From positions 1 to 57,564 of the forward strand of contig NZ_JALQCW010000080.1 of the NCBI RefSeq assembly GCF_023241715.1: a stretch of DNA of 57,564 bases. Direction: 5' to 3'. Positions 17,446 to 26,745 of the stretch are shown here, one piece after another (position 1 is the first letter of the stretch; each line of letters opens with the position of its first letter). The notes beneath the pieces are model-generated. The model made no database searches. It was given only the letters and a program-made list of their open reading frames with translations, and was not told the origin of the DNA. Position numbers and translations under genes: made by a program. Source of the DNA: Pseudomonas morbosilactucae. GTDB taxonomy: Bacteria > Pseudomonadota > Gammaproteobacteria > Pseudomonadales > Pseudomonadaceae.

Positions 17446-18420
17446 TTAACCCTTCCAGACTTGCGGGTTGACCAGGTCTTGCGGGCGCTCGCCCAGCAGG
17501 GCGCTGCGCAGGTTGGCCAGGGCACGATTGGCCATGGCTTCGCGGGTTTCGTGGGTGGCAGAGCCGATGTGCGGCAGGGTCACGGCGTTCTTCAACTGGA
17601 ACAACGGCGACTCGGCCAGGGGCTCTTTCTCGTACACGTCCAGGCCGGCGCCGCGGATCCGGTTGTTCTGCAGGGCATCGATCAGTGCCGGCTCATCCAC
17701 CACCGGGCCGCGGGAAATGTTCACCAGGATCGCGCTGGGCTTCATCAAGGCCAGTTCACGGTGGCTGATCAGGTGCTTGGTCTTCTCACTCAACGGCACC
17801 ACAAGGCAGACAAAATCCGCTTCCGCCAGCAGTTGATCGAGGCTGCGGAACTGCGCCCCCAGTTCCTGCTCCAGATCGGTCTTGCGGCTGTTGCCGCTGT
17901 AGAGGATCGGCATATTGAAGCCCAGGCGACCACGCCGGGCCACGGCCGCGCCGATGTTGCCCATGCCGACGATGCCCAGGGTCTTGCCATGCACATCGCT
18001 GCCGAACAATGGCGCGCCGACACTGGCTTGCCACTGGCCGGCCTTGGTCCAGGCATCCAGTTCGGCGACCCGACGGGCGCTGCTCATGATCAGGGCGAAG
18101 GCCAGGTCGGCGGTGCTTTCGGTGAGCACGTCCGGGGTGTTGGTGAGCATGATCCCGCGTTCGTTGAAGTAGGCCACGTCGTAGTTGTCGTAGCCCACCG
18201 AGACACTGGACACCACTTCCAGCTTGGCGGCGTTTTCCAGCTGGGCGCGACCGAGCTTGCGACCCACGCCGATCAGCCCGTGGGCCTGGGGCAGGGCTTC
18301 ATTGAACTGTGCGTTGATGTCGCCTTGCTTGGGATTGGGCACGATGACCTCGAAGTCCTGTTGCAGGCGTTCGATCATTTCGGGCGTGACACGGCTGAAG
18401 GCAAGTACGGTCTTTTTCAT
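17446..18420 (-). CDS. GhrB/TkrA-like 2-hydroxyacid (glyoxylate/2-ketogluconate) reductase
   Basis: 324 aa cytosolic NAD(P)H-dependent D-2-hydroxyacid dehydrogenase, expected to reduce glyoxylate, hydroxypyruvate or 2-keto-gluconate. Rossmann motif GIVGMGNIGAAVARR at about residues 148-162, catalytic arginine in NISRGPVVDE, glutamate in GLDVYEKEP and histidine in LPHIGSATHETR. Length is normal. It follows a LysR gene in the same direction with an 88-base gap; whether they share a transcript is unclear. Confidence 0.88.
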   Translation of the reverse strand: MKKTVLAFSRVTPEMIERLQQDFEVIVPNPKQGDINAQFNEALPQAHGLIGVGRKLGRAQLENAAKLEVVSSVSVGYDNYDVAYFNERGIMLTNTPDVLTESTADLAFALIMSSARRVAELDAWTKAGQWQASVGAPLFGSDVHGKTLGIVGMGNIGAAVARRGRLGFNMPILYSGNSRKTDLEQELGAQFRSLDQLLAEADFVCLVVPLSEKTKHLISHRELALMKPSAILVNISRGPVVDEPALIDALQNNRIRGAGLDVYEKEPLAESPLFQLKNAVTLPHIGSATHETREAMANRALANLRSALLGERPQDLVNPQVWKG

Positions 18421-18508
18421 CGCGGGAAGAGCTCGTCAGGCGGGAAGAATGCCAAGCAAGCTAACATTCTCCACCGGGTTTTTATAGCGCCCGCCGGGCG
18501 CCATCGGC

Positions 18509-19477
18509 TCAATGGGCCAGGCGGGCGCCGGCCAGGCTGCCGCTCAGTTCGTAGGCTGTCAGTTCAGCCTGGTGAGCAGCGAGGATTTCCGGCAGGGAGC
18601 CGCGCAGGTACTCGACCCAGGTCTTGATCTTGGCATCCAGGTACTGGCGCGACGGGTAGATGGCGTACAGGTTCAGCTCCTGGGAGCGGTACTGGGGCAT
18701 GACCCGCACCAGGGTGCCGTTACGCAGCCCTTCGATGGCGGCGTACACCGGCAATACGCCGACGCCCATGCCGCTGGTGATCGCGGTTTTCATCGCGTCC
18801 GCCGAGTTCACCAGGAACGGTGAGCTGTTGATGGTCACCATCTCCTGGCCTTCCGGGCCGTCGAACAGCCACTTCTCCAGGGGGATCACCGGGCTCACCA
18901 GGCGCAGGCAGGCATGGTTCAGCAGGTCGCTGGGCTTTTGCGCGCAGCCGTTGGCTTTCACATAGGCCGGCGAGGCGCAGACGATGCTGTAGGTGATGCC
19001 CAGGCGCTGGGAAACAAAGCCCGAGTCCGGCAGTTCGCTGGCCAGCACGATGGACACGTCGTAGCCCTCGTCCAACAGGTCCGGCACGCGGTTGGCCAGG
19101 GTCAGGTCGAAGGTCACGTCCGGGTGGGTCTTGCGGTAGCGGGCGATGGCATCGATCACGAAGTGCTGGCCGATGCCGGTCATGGTGTGGACTTTCAACT
19201 GGCCGGCGGGCCGGGCGTGGGCGTCGCTGGCCTCGGCTTCGGCCTCCTCGACGTAGGCCAGGATCTGTTCGCAGCGCAGCAGGTAGCGCTTGCCGGCTTC
19301 GGTCAGGGCGATGCGCCGGGTCGTGCGGTTGAGCAGACGGGTTTGCAGGTGGGCCTCAAGGTTGGAGACCGCGCGCGAGACGTTGGCCGTGGTGGTGTCC
19401 AGTTGCACAGCGGCGGCGGTGAAGCTGCCGGCTTCGGCGACGCAACTGAAGGCGCGCATGTTTTGCAGGGTGTCCAT
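18509..19477 (-). CDS. LysR-family regulator, AaeR-like
   Basis: 322 aa. Helix-turn-helix (about residues 5-60: AEAGSFTAAAVQLDTTTANVSR, NRTTRRIALTEAG) and effector domain (about 90-300). It is transcribed away from the outer-membrane lipoprotein/FUSC/DUF1656/HlyD operon, the arrangement seen for AaeR with aaeXAB, so it is the likely activator of that efflux pump. The divergent gap also carries a loose palindrome around 19555-19574 with GTTAAC at its centre. Confidence 0.88.
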   Translation of the reverse strand: MDTLQNMRAFSCVAEAGSFTAAAVQLDTTTANVSRAVSNLEAHLQTRLLNRTTRRIALTEAGKRYLLRCEQILAYVEEAEAEASDAHARPAGQLKVHTMTGIGQHFVIDAIARYRKTHPDVTFDLTLANRVPDLLDEGYDVSIVLASELPDSGFVSQRLGITYSIVCASPAYVKANGCAQKPSDLLNHACLRLVSPVIPLEKWLFDGPEGQEMVTINSSPFLVNSADAMKTAITSGMGVGVLPVYAAIEGLRNGTLVRVMPQYRSQELNLYAIYPSRQYLDAKIKTWVEYLRGSLPEILAAHQAELTAYELSGSLAGARLAH

Positions 19478-19752
19478 GGAGTGCTCTCAGGGGAGGTGGC
19501 AAATTGTGACACGAAGTTTCTGTTTTTACAGGCGAATAGGGCTTCGACCAAAGGATTATCGCGTTAACGGTAATAAAGATTCACAGGAATGCCACCTTAT
19601 CGCCGTGCATGCCGCCCCCTAGAATTGCGCCGATCCGTAGGGGCCGGCTTGCCGGCGATCCGCGCAACGCGGTGTAGCAGGCGTATCGCTGCGCCGGCCA
19701 GCCAGCTCCTACGAGAGAAATACCCTCCCCCCGATCTCAGGAATTCGCAGCA
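19478..19752. other. divergent control region with a REP pair
   Basis: 275 bases between the LysR gene and the efflux operon. Around 19555-19574 is an imperfect palindrome (ATTA...GTTAAC...TAAT) that could be the LysR site. At 19637-19660 is GTAGGGGCCGGCTTGCCGGCG and at 19690-19712 an opposing arm GGCCAGCCAGCTCCTAC, together a REP pair within about 80 bases of the operon start. Confidence 0.55.
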
Positions 19753-21264
19753 GTGCCGCGTCGCATCAGCAGAGAGCTGAAGTCTCTCAGTGTTTGGGCT
19801 TTATCGTTAGCAATCAGCGGCTGCATCGGAACCGGAGGTATTGCCCCACAAGGCCAGTTGTTGCCTGCCAATACCCTGGCCACCGACGAAGCGATCCACA
19901 GCGCCGAGCGCGATGCCCACTGGCCCAGCGTCCAGTGGTGGCAAGCCTATGGCGACCCCCAGCTCAATCGTTGGGTCGACCTGGCCATGCAGGGCAGCCC
20001 GAGCCTGGCCATGGCCGCGGCCCGGGTGCGTCAGGCCCGGGCCCTGGCCGGAGTGGCCGAAGCTGCCGAGTCGTTGCAGGTCCAGGGCGACGCCAGCCTC
20101 AAACGCCACAACTGGCCCACCGATCCGTTCTACGGCCCGGGCGACTTGGCCAACAGCACCACGTGGGACAACAACGCCGCCCTGGGTTTCAGCTACGCCC
20201 TGGACCTGTGGGGCCGGGAAAGCAACGCCAGCGAGCGTGCCGTGGACCTGGCCCACATGAGCGCCGCCGAGGCCCGCCAGGCCCGCTTGGAGTTGGCCAA
20301 TAACCTGGTGCGCGCCTATATCCAGTTGTCCCTGCACTTCGCCCAGCGCGATATCGTGCTGGCGACGCTCAAGCAGCAACAGCAGATTCTCGACCTGGCC
20401 CAGCGTCGCCTGGACGGCGGCATTGGCACCCACTTCGAGGTCAGCCAGGCCCAGGCGCCGTTGCCGGAAACCCATCGCCAACTGGACGCCCTGGACGAAG
20501 AAATCGCCCTGACCCGCAACCAACTGGCGGCCTTGGCCGGCAAGGGCCCGGGGGAGGGCGCGCAGTTGCAACGACCGACCCTGGCCCTGGGCGCCGCCCT
20601 GAAACTGCCCTCGGTGTTGCCCGCCGAACTGCTGGGGCAACGCCCGGACGTGGTCGCCAGCCGCTGGCAAGTGGCGGCCCAGGCCCGGGGCATCGATGTG
20701 GCCCACGCCGGCTTCTACCCCAATGTCGACCTGGTGGGCAGCCTGGGCTACATGGCCACAGGCGGCGGCGCCCTGGAGTTCCTCACCGGCAAGAAACTCA
20801 CTTACAACGTCGGCCCGGCCATCAGCCTGCCGATCTTCGACGGCGGGCGTCTGCGGGCGGAACTGGGGGCGGCCGCGGCCGGCTACGACCTCGCCGTGGC
20901 CAACTACAACCAGACCCTGGTCAACGCCCTCAAGGGCATTTCCGATCAGTTGATCCGCCGCGAGTCCATGGACAAGCAGCAGGGGTTTGCCGCCGAGTCG
21001 GTGGCCTCGGCTCAGAAGACTTACGACATCGCCCTGATCGCGTTCCAGCGCGGCCTCACCGATTACCTGAATGTGCTGAATGCCCAGAGCCTGTTATTTC
21101 GCCAGCAACAGGTCCAGCAGCAGGTGCAGGCGGCGCGGCTGACCGCCCAGGCGGACCTGGTGACCGCCCTGGGTGGCGGCCTGCAAGCCGGTCGTGATGT
21201 ACCCCCTGAGGGCAAGATCCTCCCGAGCAAGACCCCAGCGGCCTTGGCCGTTTTTGATCACTGA
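19753..21264 (+). CDS. outer-membrane efflux lipoprotein (OprM/NodT family)
   Basis: 503 aa exit duct of a tripartite efflux pump. The N-terminus carries a lipoprotein signal with lipobox ISGC (cysteine about residue 23). Two repeated coiled-coil outer-membrane factor domains follow (about 60-250 and 265-465), with WWQAYGDPQLNRWVDLA and LGQRPDVVASRWQVAAQARG. It starts at a GTG with AGGA about ten bases before. It lies 10 bases ahead of the FUSC gene and is first in the four-gene operon. Confidence 0.9.
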   Translation: MPRRISRELKSLSVWALSLAISGCIGTGGIAPQGQLLPANTLATDEAIHSAERDAHWPSVQWWQAYGDPQLNRWVDLAMQGSPSLAMAAARVRQARALAGVAEAAESLQVQGDASLKRHNWPTDPFYGPGDLANSTTWDNNAALGFSYALDLWGRESNASERAVDLAHMSAAEARQARLELANNLVRAYIQLSLHFAQRDIVLATLKQQQQILDLAQRRLDGGIGTHFEVSQAQAPLPETHRQLDALDEEIALTRNQLAALAGKGPGEGAQLQRPTLALGAALKLPSVLPAELLGQRPDVVASRWQVAAQARGIDVAHAGFYPNVDLVGSLGYMATGGGALEFLTGKKLTYNVGPAISLPIFDGGRLRAELGAAAAGYDLAVANYNQTLVNALKGISDQLIRRESMDKQQGFAAESVASAQKTYDIALIAFQRGLTDYLNVLNAQSLLFRQQQVQQQVQAARLTAQADLVTALGGGLQAGRDVPPEGKILPSKTPAALAVFDH

Positions 21265-21274
21265 AGAAGAGCCC

Positions 21275-23464
21275 ATGACTTCGTTGCCCGCTCCGTTGCG
21301 CTGGCTGTACTCCCTTGAATGGCGCCGTGGTTTCTTTGACTGGGCACGCAGCGACGGCGTGACCTGGGTCTATATCTTCAAGGTCCTGATCGCCGCGTTT
21401 CTGACCCTGTGGCTGGCCATGCGCCTGGAGCTGCCGCAACCGCGCACAGCGATGATCACTGTATTCATCGTCATGCAGCCGCAGAGCGGCCAGGTGTTTG
21501 CCAAGAGCTTCTACCGCTTTCTCGGCACCTTGACCGGCTCGGCAGTGATGGTGGCGCTGATCGCGCTGTTCGCCCAGAACACTGAATTGTTCCTCGGCAG
21601 CCTGGCGATCTGGGTCGGCATCTGCTCGGCCGGTGCGGCCCGTTATCGCAACTTCCGCGCCTACGGTTTTGTCCTTGCCGGTTACACCGCCGCGATGGTC
21701 GGCCTGCCGGCCCTGGCCCATCCCGACGGCGCCTTCATGGCGGCAGTGTGGCGGGTGCTGGAAATTTCCCTGGGCATCCTGTGCTCGACATTGGTCAGCG
21801 CCGCGATTCTGCCGCAGACCACCAGCGCTGCCATGCGCAATGCCTTGTACCAGCGCTTCGGGGTCTTTGCCTTGTTTGTCACCGATGGCCTGCGCGGGCG
21901 TAGTCAGCGCGAGGCCTTTGAGAGCACCAATGTGCGCTTTATCGCCGAGGCGGTGGGCTTGGAAGGGTTGCGCAGCGTGACGGTGTTTGAAGACCCGCAC
22001 ATGCGTCGGCGCAACGGTCGCCTGAGTCGGCTGAACAGCGAGTTCATGGGCATCACCACCCGCTTCAATGCCTTGCATCAGTTGCTGGAGCGCCTGCGCA
22101 GCAGCGGTGCGGATCACGTGGTGGCGGCCATCAAGCCAGGCTTGCAGGACCTGGCCGAACTGCTCGATGGCTTCTCCGGCCGGGCCTTGACCAGCCCTGA
22201 TGCGGCGCGTCTGGCTGAGCAATTGGCGAACTACAAAGAGGCCTTGCCGGCGACCGTGCGCCGCCTGCGGGCGAGCTTCCAGGAGCGTCAGCCCAGCGAC
22301 GCTGAGTTGCTGGACTTTCACACCGCCTACGAGCTGCTGTACCGCTTTGTCGATGAGCTGCACAGTTATGCCCAGACCCACGCGTCCCTGGCCGAGCATC
22401 GCCACGAACGGGAACACTGGGACGAGCCCTTTACCCCGCAAACCAACTGGCTGGCCTCGGCGGCCTCGGGGATTCGCGCGGCCTTTGTGCTGCTGGTGCT
22501 CGGCAGCTACTGGGTGATCACCGCCTGGCCCAGTGGCGCCACCATGACCCTGATCGCGGCGGCCACCATCGGCTTGTCCGCGGCCACGCCGAACCCGAAA
22601 CGCATGGCGTTCCAGATGGCGTGCGGCACGTTGATCGGCGCCGTGGTGGGCTTTGTGGAAATGTTCTTCGTGTTCCCCTGGATCGACGGTTTCCCGTTGC
22701 TCTGCGTGATGCTGGCGCCGGTCATCGTGCTGGGGTCCTTCCTGACCTCGCGGCCGCAATACGTGGGCGTCGGCCTGGGGCTGCTGATCTTTTTCAGCAC
22801 CGGCTCGGTGCCGGACAACCTCACGGTCTACAACCCCTACGCCTTTATCAACGACTACATCGCCATGGTCATGGGCATGCTGGTCTGTGCGGCGGCCGGG
22901 GCCATCATCCTGCCGCCCAACAGCCGCTGGCTGTGGCGCCGGCTGGAGCAGGACCTGCGCGGCCAGGTGGTGTACGCCATCAGCGGCAAGCTCAAGGGCC
23001 TGGCATCGAGCTTCGAAAGCCGGACCCGCGACCTGCTGCACCACGCCTACGGCCTGGCGGTGAGCCAGCCTCAGGTGCAGCGCGAACTGCTGCGCTGGAT
23101 GTTTATGGTGCTGGAAGTCGGCCACGCCATTATCGAGTTGCGCAAGGAACAGGCGATTCTCCCGGTGCACCCGGCCTATGCCGAATCCCAGCCCTGGCGC
23201 CAGGCGATCCGGGTCATGGGCCGCTCCCTGGTGCGGCTGTTCCTGCAGCCCAGCCAGAGCAACCTGGAGCGCAGCCTGATTGCCGTGGACCACGCCATCA
23301 GCCGAGTCCAGGCCACCGACGAACCGTTCGCCCCGCATTTCGACACCTCGGCCCTGCGCCGGGTGAAGAGCTATCTGCATTTCATCCGCACCTCGTTGCT
23401 CGACCCGCAGTCGCCGCTGGCGGCTTATGCCGTTGCCCCCCAAGGACCTGAACATGCCTCGTGA
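21275..23464 (+). CDS. FUSC-family inner-membrane efflux protein (AaeB-like)
   Basis: 729 aa. Two sets of membrane helices (about residues 25-190 and 400-530) separated by a cytosolic helical region, the FUSC/aromatic-acid exporter layout. The first set contains LRLPQPRTAMITVFIVMQPQSGQVFAKS-like residues and the second the NPKRMAFQMACGTLIGAVVG repeat. Predicted to drive export of aromatic carboxylic acids or fusaric acid. I used the ATG at 21275, 10 bases after the previous stop. Its end overlaps the DUF1656 start by 11 bases. Confidence 0.9.
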   Translation: MTSLPAPLRWLYSLEWRRGFFDWARSDGVTWVYIFKVLIAAFLTLWLAMRLELPQPRTAMITVFIVMQPQSGQVFAKSFYRFLGTLTGSAVMVALIALFAQNTELFLGSLAIWVGICSAGAARYRNFRAYGFVLAGYTAAMVGLPALAHPDGAFMAAVWRVLEISLGILCSTLVSAAILPQTTSAAMRNALYQRFGVFALFVTDGLRGRSQREAFESTNVRFIAEAVGLEGLRSVTVFEDPHMRRRNGRLSRLNSEFMGITTRFNALHQLLERLRSSGADHVVAAIKPGLQDLAELLDGFSGRALTSPDAARLAEQLANYKEALPATVRRLRASFQERQPSDAELLDFHTAYELLYRFVDELHSYAQTHASLAEHRHEREHWDEPFTPQTNWLASAASGIRAAFVLLVLGSYWVITAWPSGATMTLIAAATIGLSAATPNPKRMAFQMACGTLIGAVVGFVEMFFVFPWIDGFPLLCVMLAPVIVLGSFLTSRPQYVGVGLGLLIFFSTGSVPDNLTVYNPYAFINDYIAMVMGMLVCAAAGAIILPPNSRWLWRRLEQDLRGQVVYAISGKLKGLASSFESRTRDLLHHAYGLAVSQPQVQRELLRWMFMVLEVGHAIIELRKEQAILPVHPAYAESQPWRQAIRVMGRSLVRLFLQPSQSNLERSLIAVDHAISRVQATDEPFAPHFDTSALRRVKSYLHFIRTSLLDPQSPLAAYAVAPQGPEHAS

Positions 23465-23654
23465 AATCGCCTTCCATGGCGTTTACATGCCGACCATGAC
23501 CCTGATGTTTTTTGTCGCCGCGGCCCTGGCCTGGGCCCTGGACCGGTTTATCGCCGGCTATGACCTGTACCGCTTCTTCTGGCACCCGGCGCTGTTGCGC
23601 CTGAGCCTGTTCACCTGTCTGTTCGGCGCCATGGCGCTCACTGTCTACCGTTGA
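23454..23654 (+). CDS. DUF1656 (AaeX-like) small membrane protein
   Basis: 66 aa with two hydrophobic helices (about residues 12-33 and 42-63) and the MPREIAFHGVYMP start typical of DUF1656. Members are always found with FUSC and HlyD proteins in aromatic-acid efflux operons; their role in the pump is not established. The start lies inside the FUSC gene and the stop is 10 bases before the adaptor gene. Confidence 0.9.
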   Translation: MPREIAFHGVYMPTMTLMFFVAAALAWALDRFIAGYDLYRFFWHPALLRLSLFTCLFGAMALTVYR

Positions 23655-23664
23655 GACCCCCGCG

Positions 23665-24525
23665 ATGAAAAAGTTTTTCAGCCTGCTTGCCACCTTGCTC
23701 GTGCTGGCCCTGGCCCTGTGGATTGGCCGCTCGTTGTGGGAGCACTACATGAACACCCCCTGGACCCGGGATGGCCGGGTGCGGGCCGACATCATCAACG
23801 TGGCGGCCGACGTCACCGGCGAGGTGGTGGACGTGCCGGTGCGCGACAACCAGTTAGTGAAGAAGGGCGACCTGCTGATGCAGATCGACCCGGAGCACTA
23901 CCGGATCGCGGTGAAACAGGCGCAATCGCTGGTGGCGTCGAAGAAGGCCACCTGGGAAATGCGCAAGGTCAACGCCCACCGCCGCGCCGACCTGGACAAC
24001 CTGGTGATCTCCAAGGAAAGCCGCGACGACGCGAGCAACATCGCCGACTCGGCCCTGGCCGATTACCAGCACGCCCAGGCCCAACTGGACGCCGCCGAAC
24101 TCAACCTCAAACGCACCCAGGTGCGCGCGGCGGTGGACGGCTACGTCACCAACCTCAACGTGCACCGTGGCGATTACGCGCGCATCGGCGAACCGAAGAT
24201 GGCCGTGGTCGATATGAACTCGTTCTGGGTCTACGGCTTCTTCGAAGAAACCAAGCTGCCCCACGTGCGCGTAGGGGATAAGGCCGACATGCAACTGATG
24301 AGCGGTGAAGTGCTCAAGGGCCATGTGGAGAGTATTTCCCGCGGTATCTACGACCGCGACAACCCGGAAAGCCGCGAGCTGATCGCCGACGTCAACCCGA
24401 CCTTCAACTGGGTGCGCTTGGCCCAGCGGGTGCCGGTGCGCATCCACATCGATGAAGTGCCGGAGGGCGTATTGCTGGCCGCCGGTATCACCTGCACCGT
24501 GGTGGTCAACCCGCAACCCTTGTAG
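23665..24525 (+). CDS. HlyD-family periplasmic adaptor (AaeA-like)
   Basis: 286 aa. An N-terminal membrane anchor (about 5-25), a biotinyl-lipoyl-like half with VRADIINVAADVTGEVVDVP and DNQLVKKGDLLMQIDPEHY (about 40-80), a short helical hairpin, and the second lipoyl half and beta-barrel (about 150-285) with RTQVRAAVDGYVTNLNV. It links the FUSC protein to the outer-membrane duct. Last gene of the operon, followed by REP elements. Confidence 0.9.
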   Translation: MKKFFSLLATLLVLALALWIGRSLWEHYMNTPWTRDGRVRADIINVAADVTGEVVDVPVRDNQLVKKGDLLMQIDPEHYRIAVKQAQSLVASKKATWEMRKVNAHRRADLDNLVISKESRDDASNIADSALADYQHAQAQLDAAELNLKRTQVRAAVDGYVTNLNVHRGDYARIGEPKMAVVDMNSFWVYGFFEETKLPHVRVGDKADMQLMSGEVLKGHVESISRGIYDRDNPESRELIADVNPTFNWVRLAQRVPVRIHIDEVPEGVLLAAGITCTVVVNPQPL

Positions 24526-24620
24526 GCGCTGGCTTGTGTAGGAGCTGGCTTGCCAGCGAAAGCGACCTTCAGCCTTGCACCCGGCTTGCCGGCCTTTTCG
24601 CCGGCAAGCCGGCTCCTACC
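24525..24620. repeat. REP cluster
   Basis: A truncated arm (TGTAGGCGCTGGCTTG), a full arm (TGTAGGAGCTGGCTTGCCAGCGA at about 24537-24559) and an opposing arm (TTCGCCGGCAAGCCGGCTCCTAC, about 24597-24619) lie between the end of the efflux operon and the convergent lipoprotein gene. The inverted pair can fold and may protect or end transcripts. Confidence 0.85.
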
Positions 24621-24662
24621 AGCAGCGTGCGGTGCCGGTAGGAATGCCGAATGGGGGGCCGG

Positions 24663-25688
24663 TTATTTGTAGGTTTTCTGCATGATCGCCAGGGACTTTT
24701 TCACCGTGGTGTCGACGCTGACGTCGATGTTATTGATCACCGCCAGCAGCTTCTTGTTGTTCAAAATCTCGGCACGCGGATAACGCTGCTGAGCCAACCG
24801 CGACACGATGATGTACTGGGTCACCGCTCCGCGCTTGGTGAATTTGCCGCTCTCCCGGGCTTTGACCAGGGCCTGTTTGACGAAGGCCCGGCGCTCGGCC
24901 ATGGGCACGCCCTTGAAGGTGTCGGGGGCGTCCAGGAGGATCTCGGCGGAAAACACGCTGACTTCTTCCTCCCGCGCTTCGTCGTACATCACCTGCTTGC
25001 TGGTCACGCGCGCGTTGAGTTCGTTGAAACGCTGCTCGCCTTCGGCCAATTGTTCAGCGCTCATCTTCGCCTTCAGGGCATCCAGCTGGCTGGTGTCCTC
25101 GGTGTCGTCGATGACCTTCAGCCAGGCATAGGCTTTCACCAGGTCGCCGGCTTCTTCGGCGTCATCCGCCAGGCGCTGCTGCGGCTCCGGGTTGCCGTGC
25201 ACGGCCGAGCGCTCCAGCCAACGGGTGGCCAGGGCCGGGTCCTTGGTGAAGCCTTTGTCGCCGAACCAATAAGTGGCGTACATGCCGTACTCGGCGCACC
25301 AGTCGTTCTGCGACGCCGCGTAGGCGATGTAGTTGAAGGATTCGTGATCCCGCTGGGCCTTGGGTTTGTCTTGTTCCTGGTCGGTGGTGGTCGACAGGTA
25401 GCAGAACGCCCGTGTGTAGTGAGGGGCGGCCATCGCGAAGCAGCTCTTGGCGTTCTTGTAGTCCTCGAGCTCGTAGAGATTGAAGCCCGTGCCATACAGC
25501 AGATCGCTGTCCATGGCCGGGTTGCAGTGTTCATTGGCTGCGACCTGGGGCAGGACGCTTTGCAGGGTCAGCTTGGGCAGGGTGTCATTCAGTTCGGGAA
25601 CGGTTGGTTCGGTTTTTTCCGGCGCCGTGGAGGCGCAAGCCGCCAGTAAGGTGGCCAAGGCCAGTGGCAGCACGTTGAACAATTTCAA
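24663..25688 (-). CDS. putative lipoprotein with Sel1-like repeats
   Basis: 341 aa of unassigned function. It has a lipoprotein signal peptide (lipobox LLAAC, cysteine about residue 18), a region resembling tetratricopeptide/Sel1 helices (about 60-215: GTGFNLYELEDYKNAKSCFAMA, WLERSAVHGNPEPQQRLADDA, AYAWLKVIDD) and a C-terminal portion with no recognisable domain. Cysteines at NEHC, KSC, AFC and DWC could form disulfides in the periplasm. AGGGAAT precedes the ATG. It has its own 197-base upstream gap and seems monocistronic. Confidence 0.75.
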   Translation of the reverse strand: MKLFNVLPLALATLLAACASTAPEKTEPTVPELNDTLPKLTLQSVLPQVAANEHCNPAMDSDLLYGTGFNLYELEDYKNAKSCFAMAAPHYTRAFCYLSTTTDQEQDKPKAQRDHESFNYIAYAASQNDWCAEYGMYATYWFGDKGFTKDPALATRWLERSAVHGNPEPQQRLADDAEEAGDLVKAYAWLKVIDDTEDTSQLDALKAKMSAEQLAEGEQRFNELNARVTSKQVMYDEAREEEVSVFSAEILLDAPDTFKGVPMAERRAFVKQALVKARESGKFTKRGAVTQYIIVSRLAQQRYPRAEILNNKKLLAVINNIDVSVDTTVKKSLAIMQKTYK

Positions 25689-25885
25689 TGGATATTCCCT
25701 GATCTGCTATTGAATAAAGGGGCGCATGGAAGAGGGCAGGGTGAGGACTGGAGAGGGCGGAGCTTAAGCCGTTCCATGCTTCAGTGTCGGCGCCAGCGAT
25801 TCCATGCTGCGTGAGCGCGAACGCCCAAGTGCGCGCATTCTACTGGGATTGAGAGGGGGCACAAGCAAGCGCCTAGAGGGTTGCG

Positions 25886-26710
25886 TCAGAGCTTTGCGCC
25901 CAGGCCGAAACGTTTCATCAATACCTTTTCCAACAGGCCTTTGGGCAGCAACGCTGCCAGCAAGGGCAAGGCCCGGCTGCCATTGCCGATTCGCACCAGG
26001 CGCGGTGGTGAGTCTTGTTGCACCGCTTTGAGCAGGTGGGCGGCAAACTCGTTGGCCGGGGTCGGCTTGTCCTGAGAGGCCTTGGCCCGGGCACGGATGC
26101 CTTCGCGCAGCGGCCACCAGGGCGACTGGTCATTGAGCAACTGCTCGGCTTGGTGCCCGGCATTCTTGGCGAAGCTGGAGGCAATCGCCCCCGGCTGGAC
26201 TTCCATCACCCGGATGCCGAACGGCGCCAACTCCATGCGCAGGGCGTCGCTCAAGGCATGCACCGCGGCTTTCGAGGCGCAGTAGGCGCCGGCAAAGGGC
26301 GTGACCAGTACCCCGGACACACTGCCGATATTCACCACCAGGCCACGGCTGCGACGCAGCACCGGGAACAGCGCCCGGGTGACCCCAACCACCGAGAACA
26401 CATTGGTTTCGAACTGGCGTTGCATGGCGTCCACGCCGCCATCCAGCAGCGGGCCCATGGCGCCGTAACCGGCGTTGTTGATCAGCACATCGAGGCCGCC
26501 GTGCTGCAGGTTGATCTGCTCGCCCAAGGCACTCAGCGCCGGGCCGTCATTTACATCCAGTTGCACCGCGGTGAAACCAGCGGCTTGCAGGGCCGCCACA
26601 TCCTCAGCCTTGCGCGCCGTGGCCAGGACCGTGAAACCGGCGCTGTTGAAGGCGTCCGCCAGGGCACGGCCGATGCCGCTGGAACAACCGGTTATCAACG
26701 CGATGGGCAT
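25886..26710 (-). CDS. short-chain dehydrogenase/reductase
   Basis: 274 aa NAD(P)-dependent oxidoreductase of unknown substrate. Cofactor motif TGCSSGIG near residue 10, NNAGYG near 80, catalytic serine around 133 (IGSVSG) and YCASK (about 146-150). AAGGA precedes the ATG at 26710 by 6 bases; an in-frame start at 26746 would overlap the upstream gene's stop. It follows the small membrane protein gene at a short distance, probably in one transcript. Confidence 0.9.
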   Translation of the reverse strand: MPIALITGCSSGIGRALADAFNSAGFTVLATARKAEDVAALQAAGFTAVQLDVNDGPALSALGEQINLQHGGLDVLINNAGYGAMGPLLDGGVDAMQRQFETNVFSVVGVTRALFPVLRRSRGLVVNIGSVSGVLVTPFAGAYCASKAAVHALSDALRMELAPFGIRVMEVQPGAIASSFAKNAGHQAEQLLNDQSPWWPLREGIRARAKASQDKPTPANEFAAHLLKAVQQDSPPRLVRIGNGSRALPLLAALLPKGLLEKVLMKRFGLGAKL

Positions 26711-26745
26711 GGCGCGGTCCTTGTGCTGGGAGGGAAGAGGGGCCA

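Noticed and set aside
21056..23455. A minus-strand open frame of about 800 codons opposite the FUSC gene
   Set aside because: Fully antisense to a conserved membrane protein and rich in Gln, His and Gly; typical GC-driven shadow frame.
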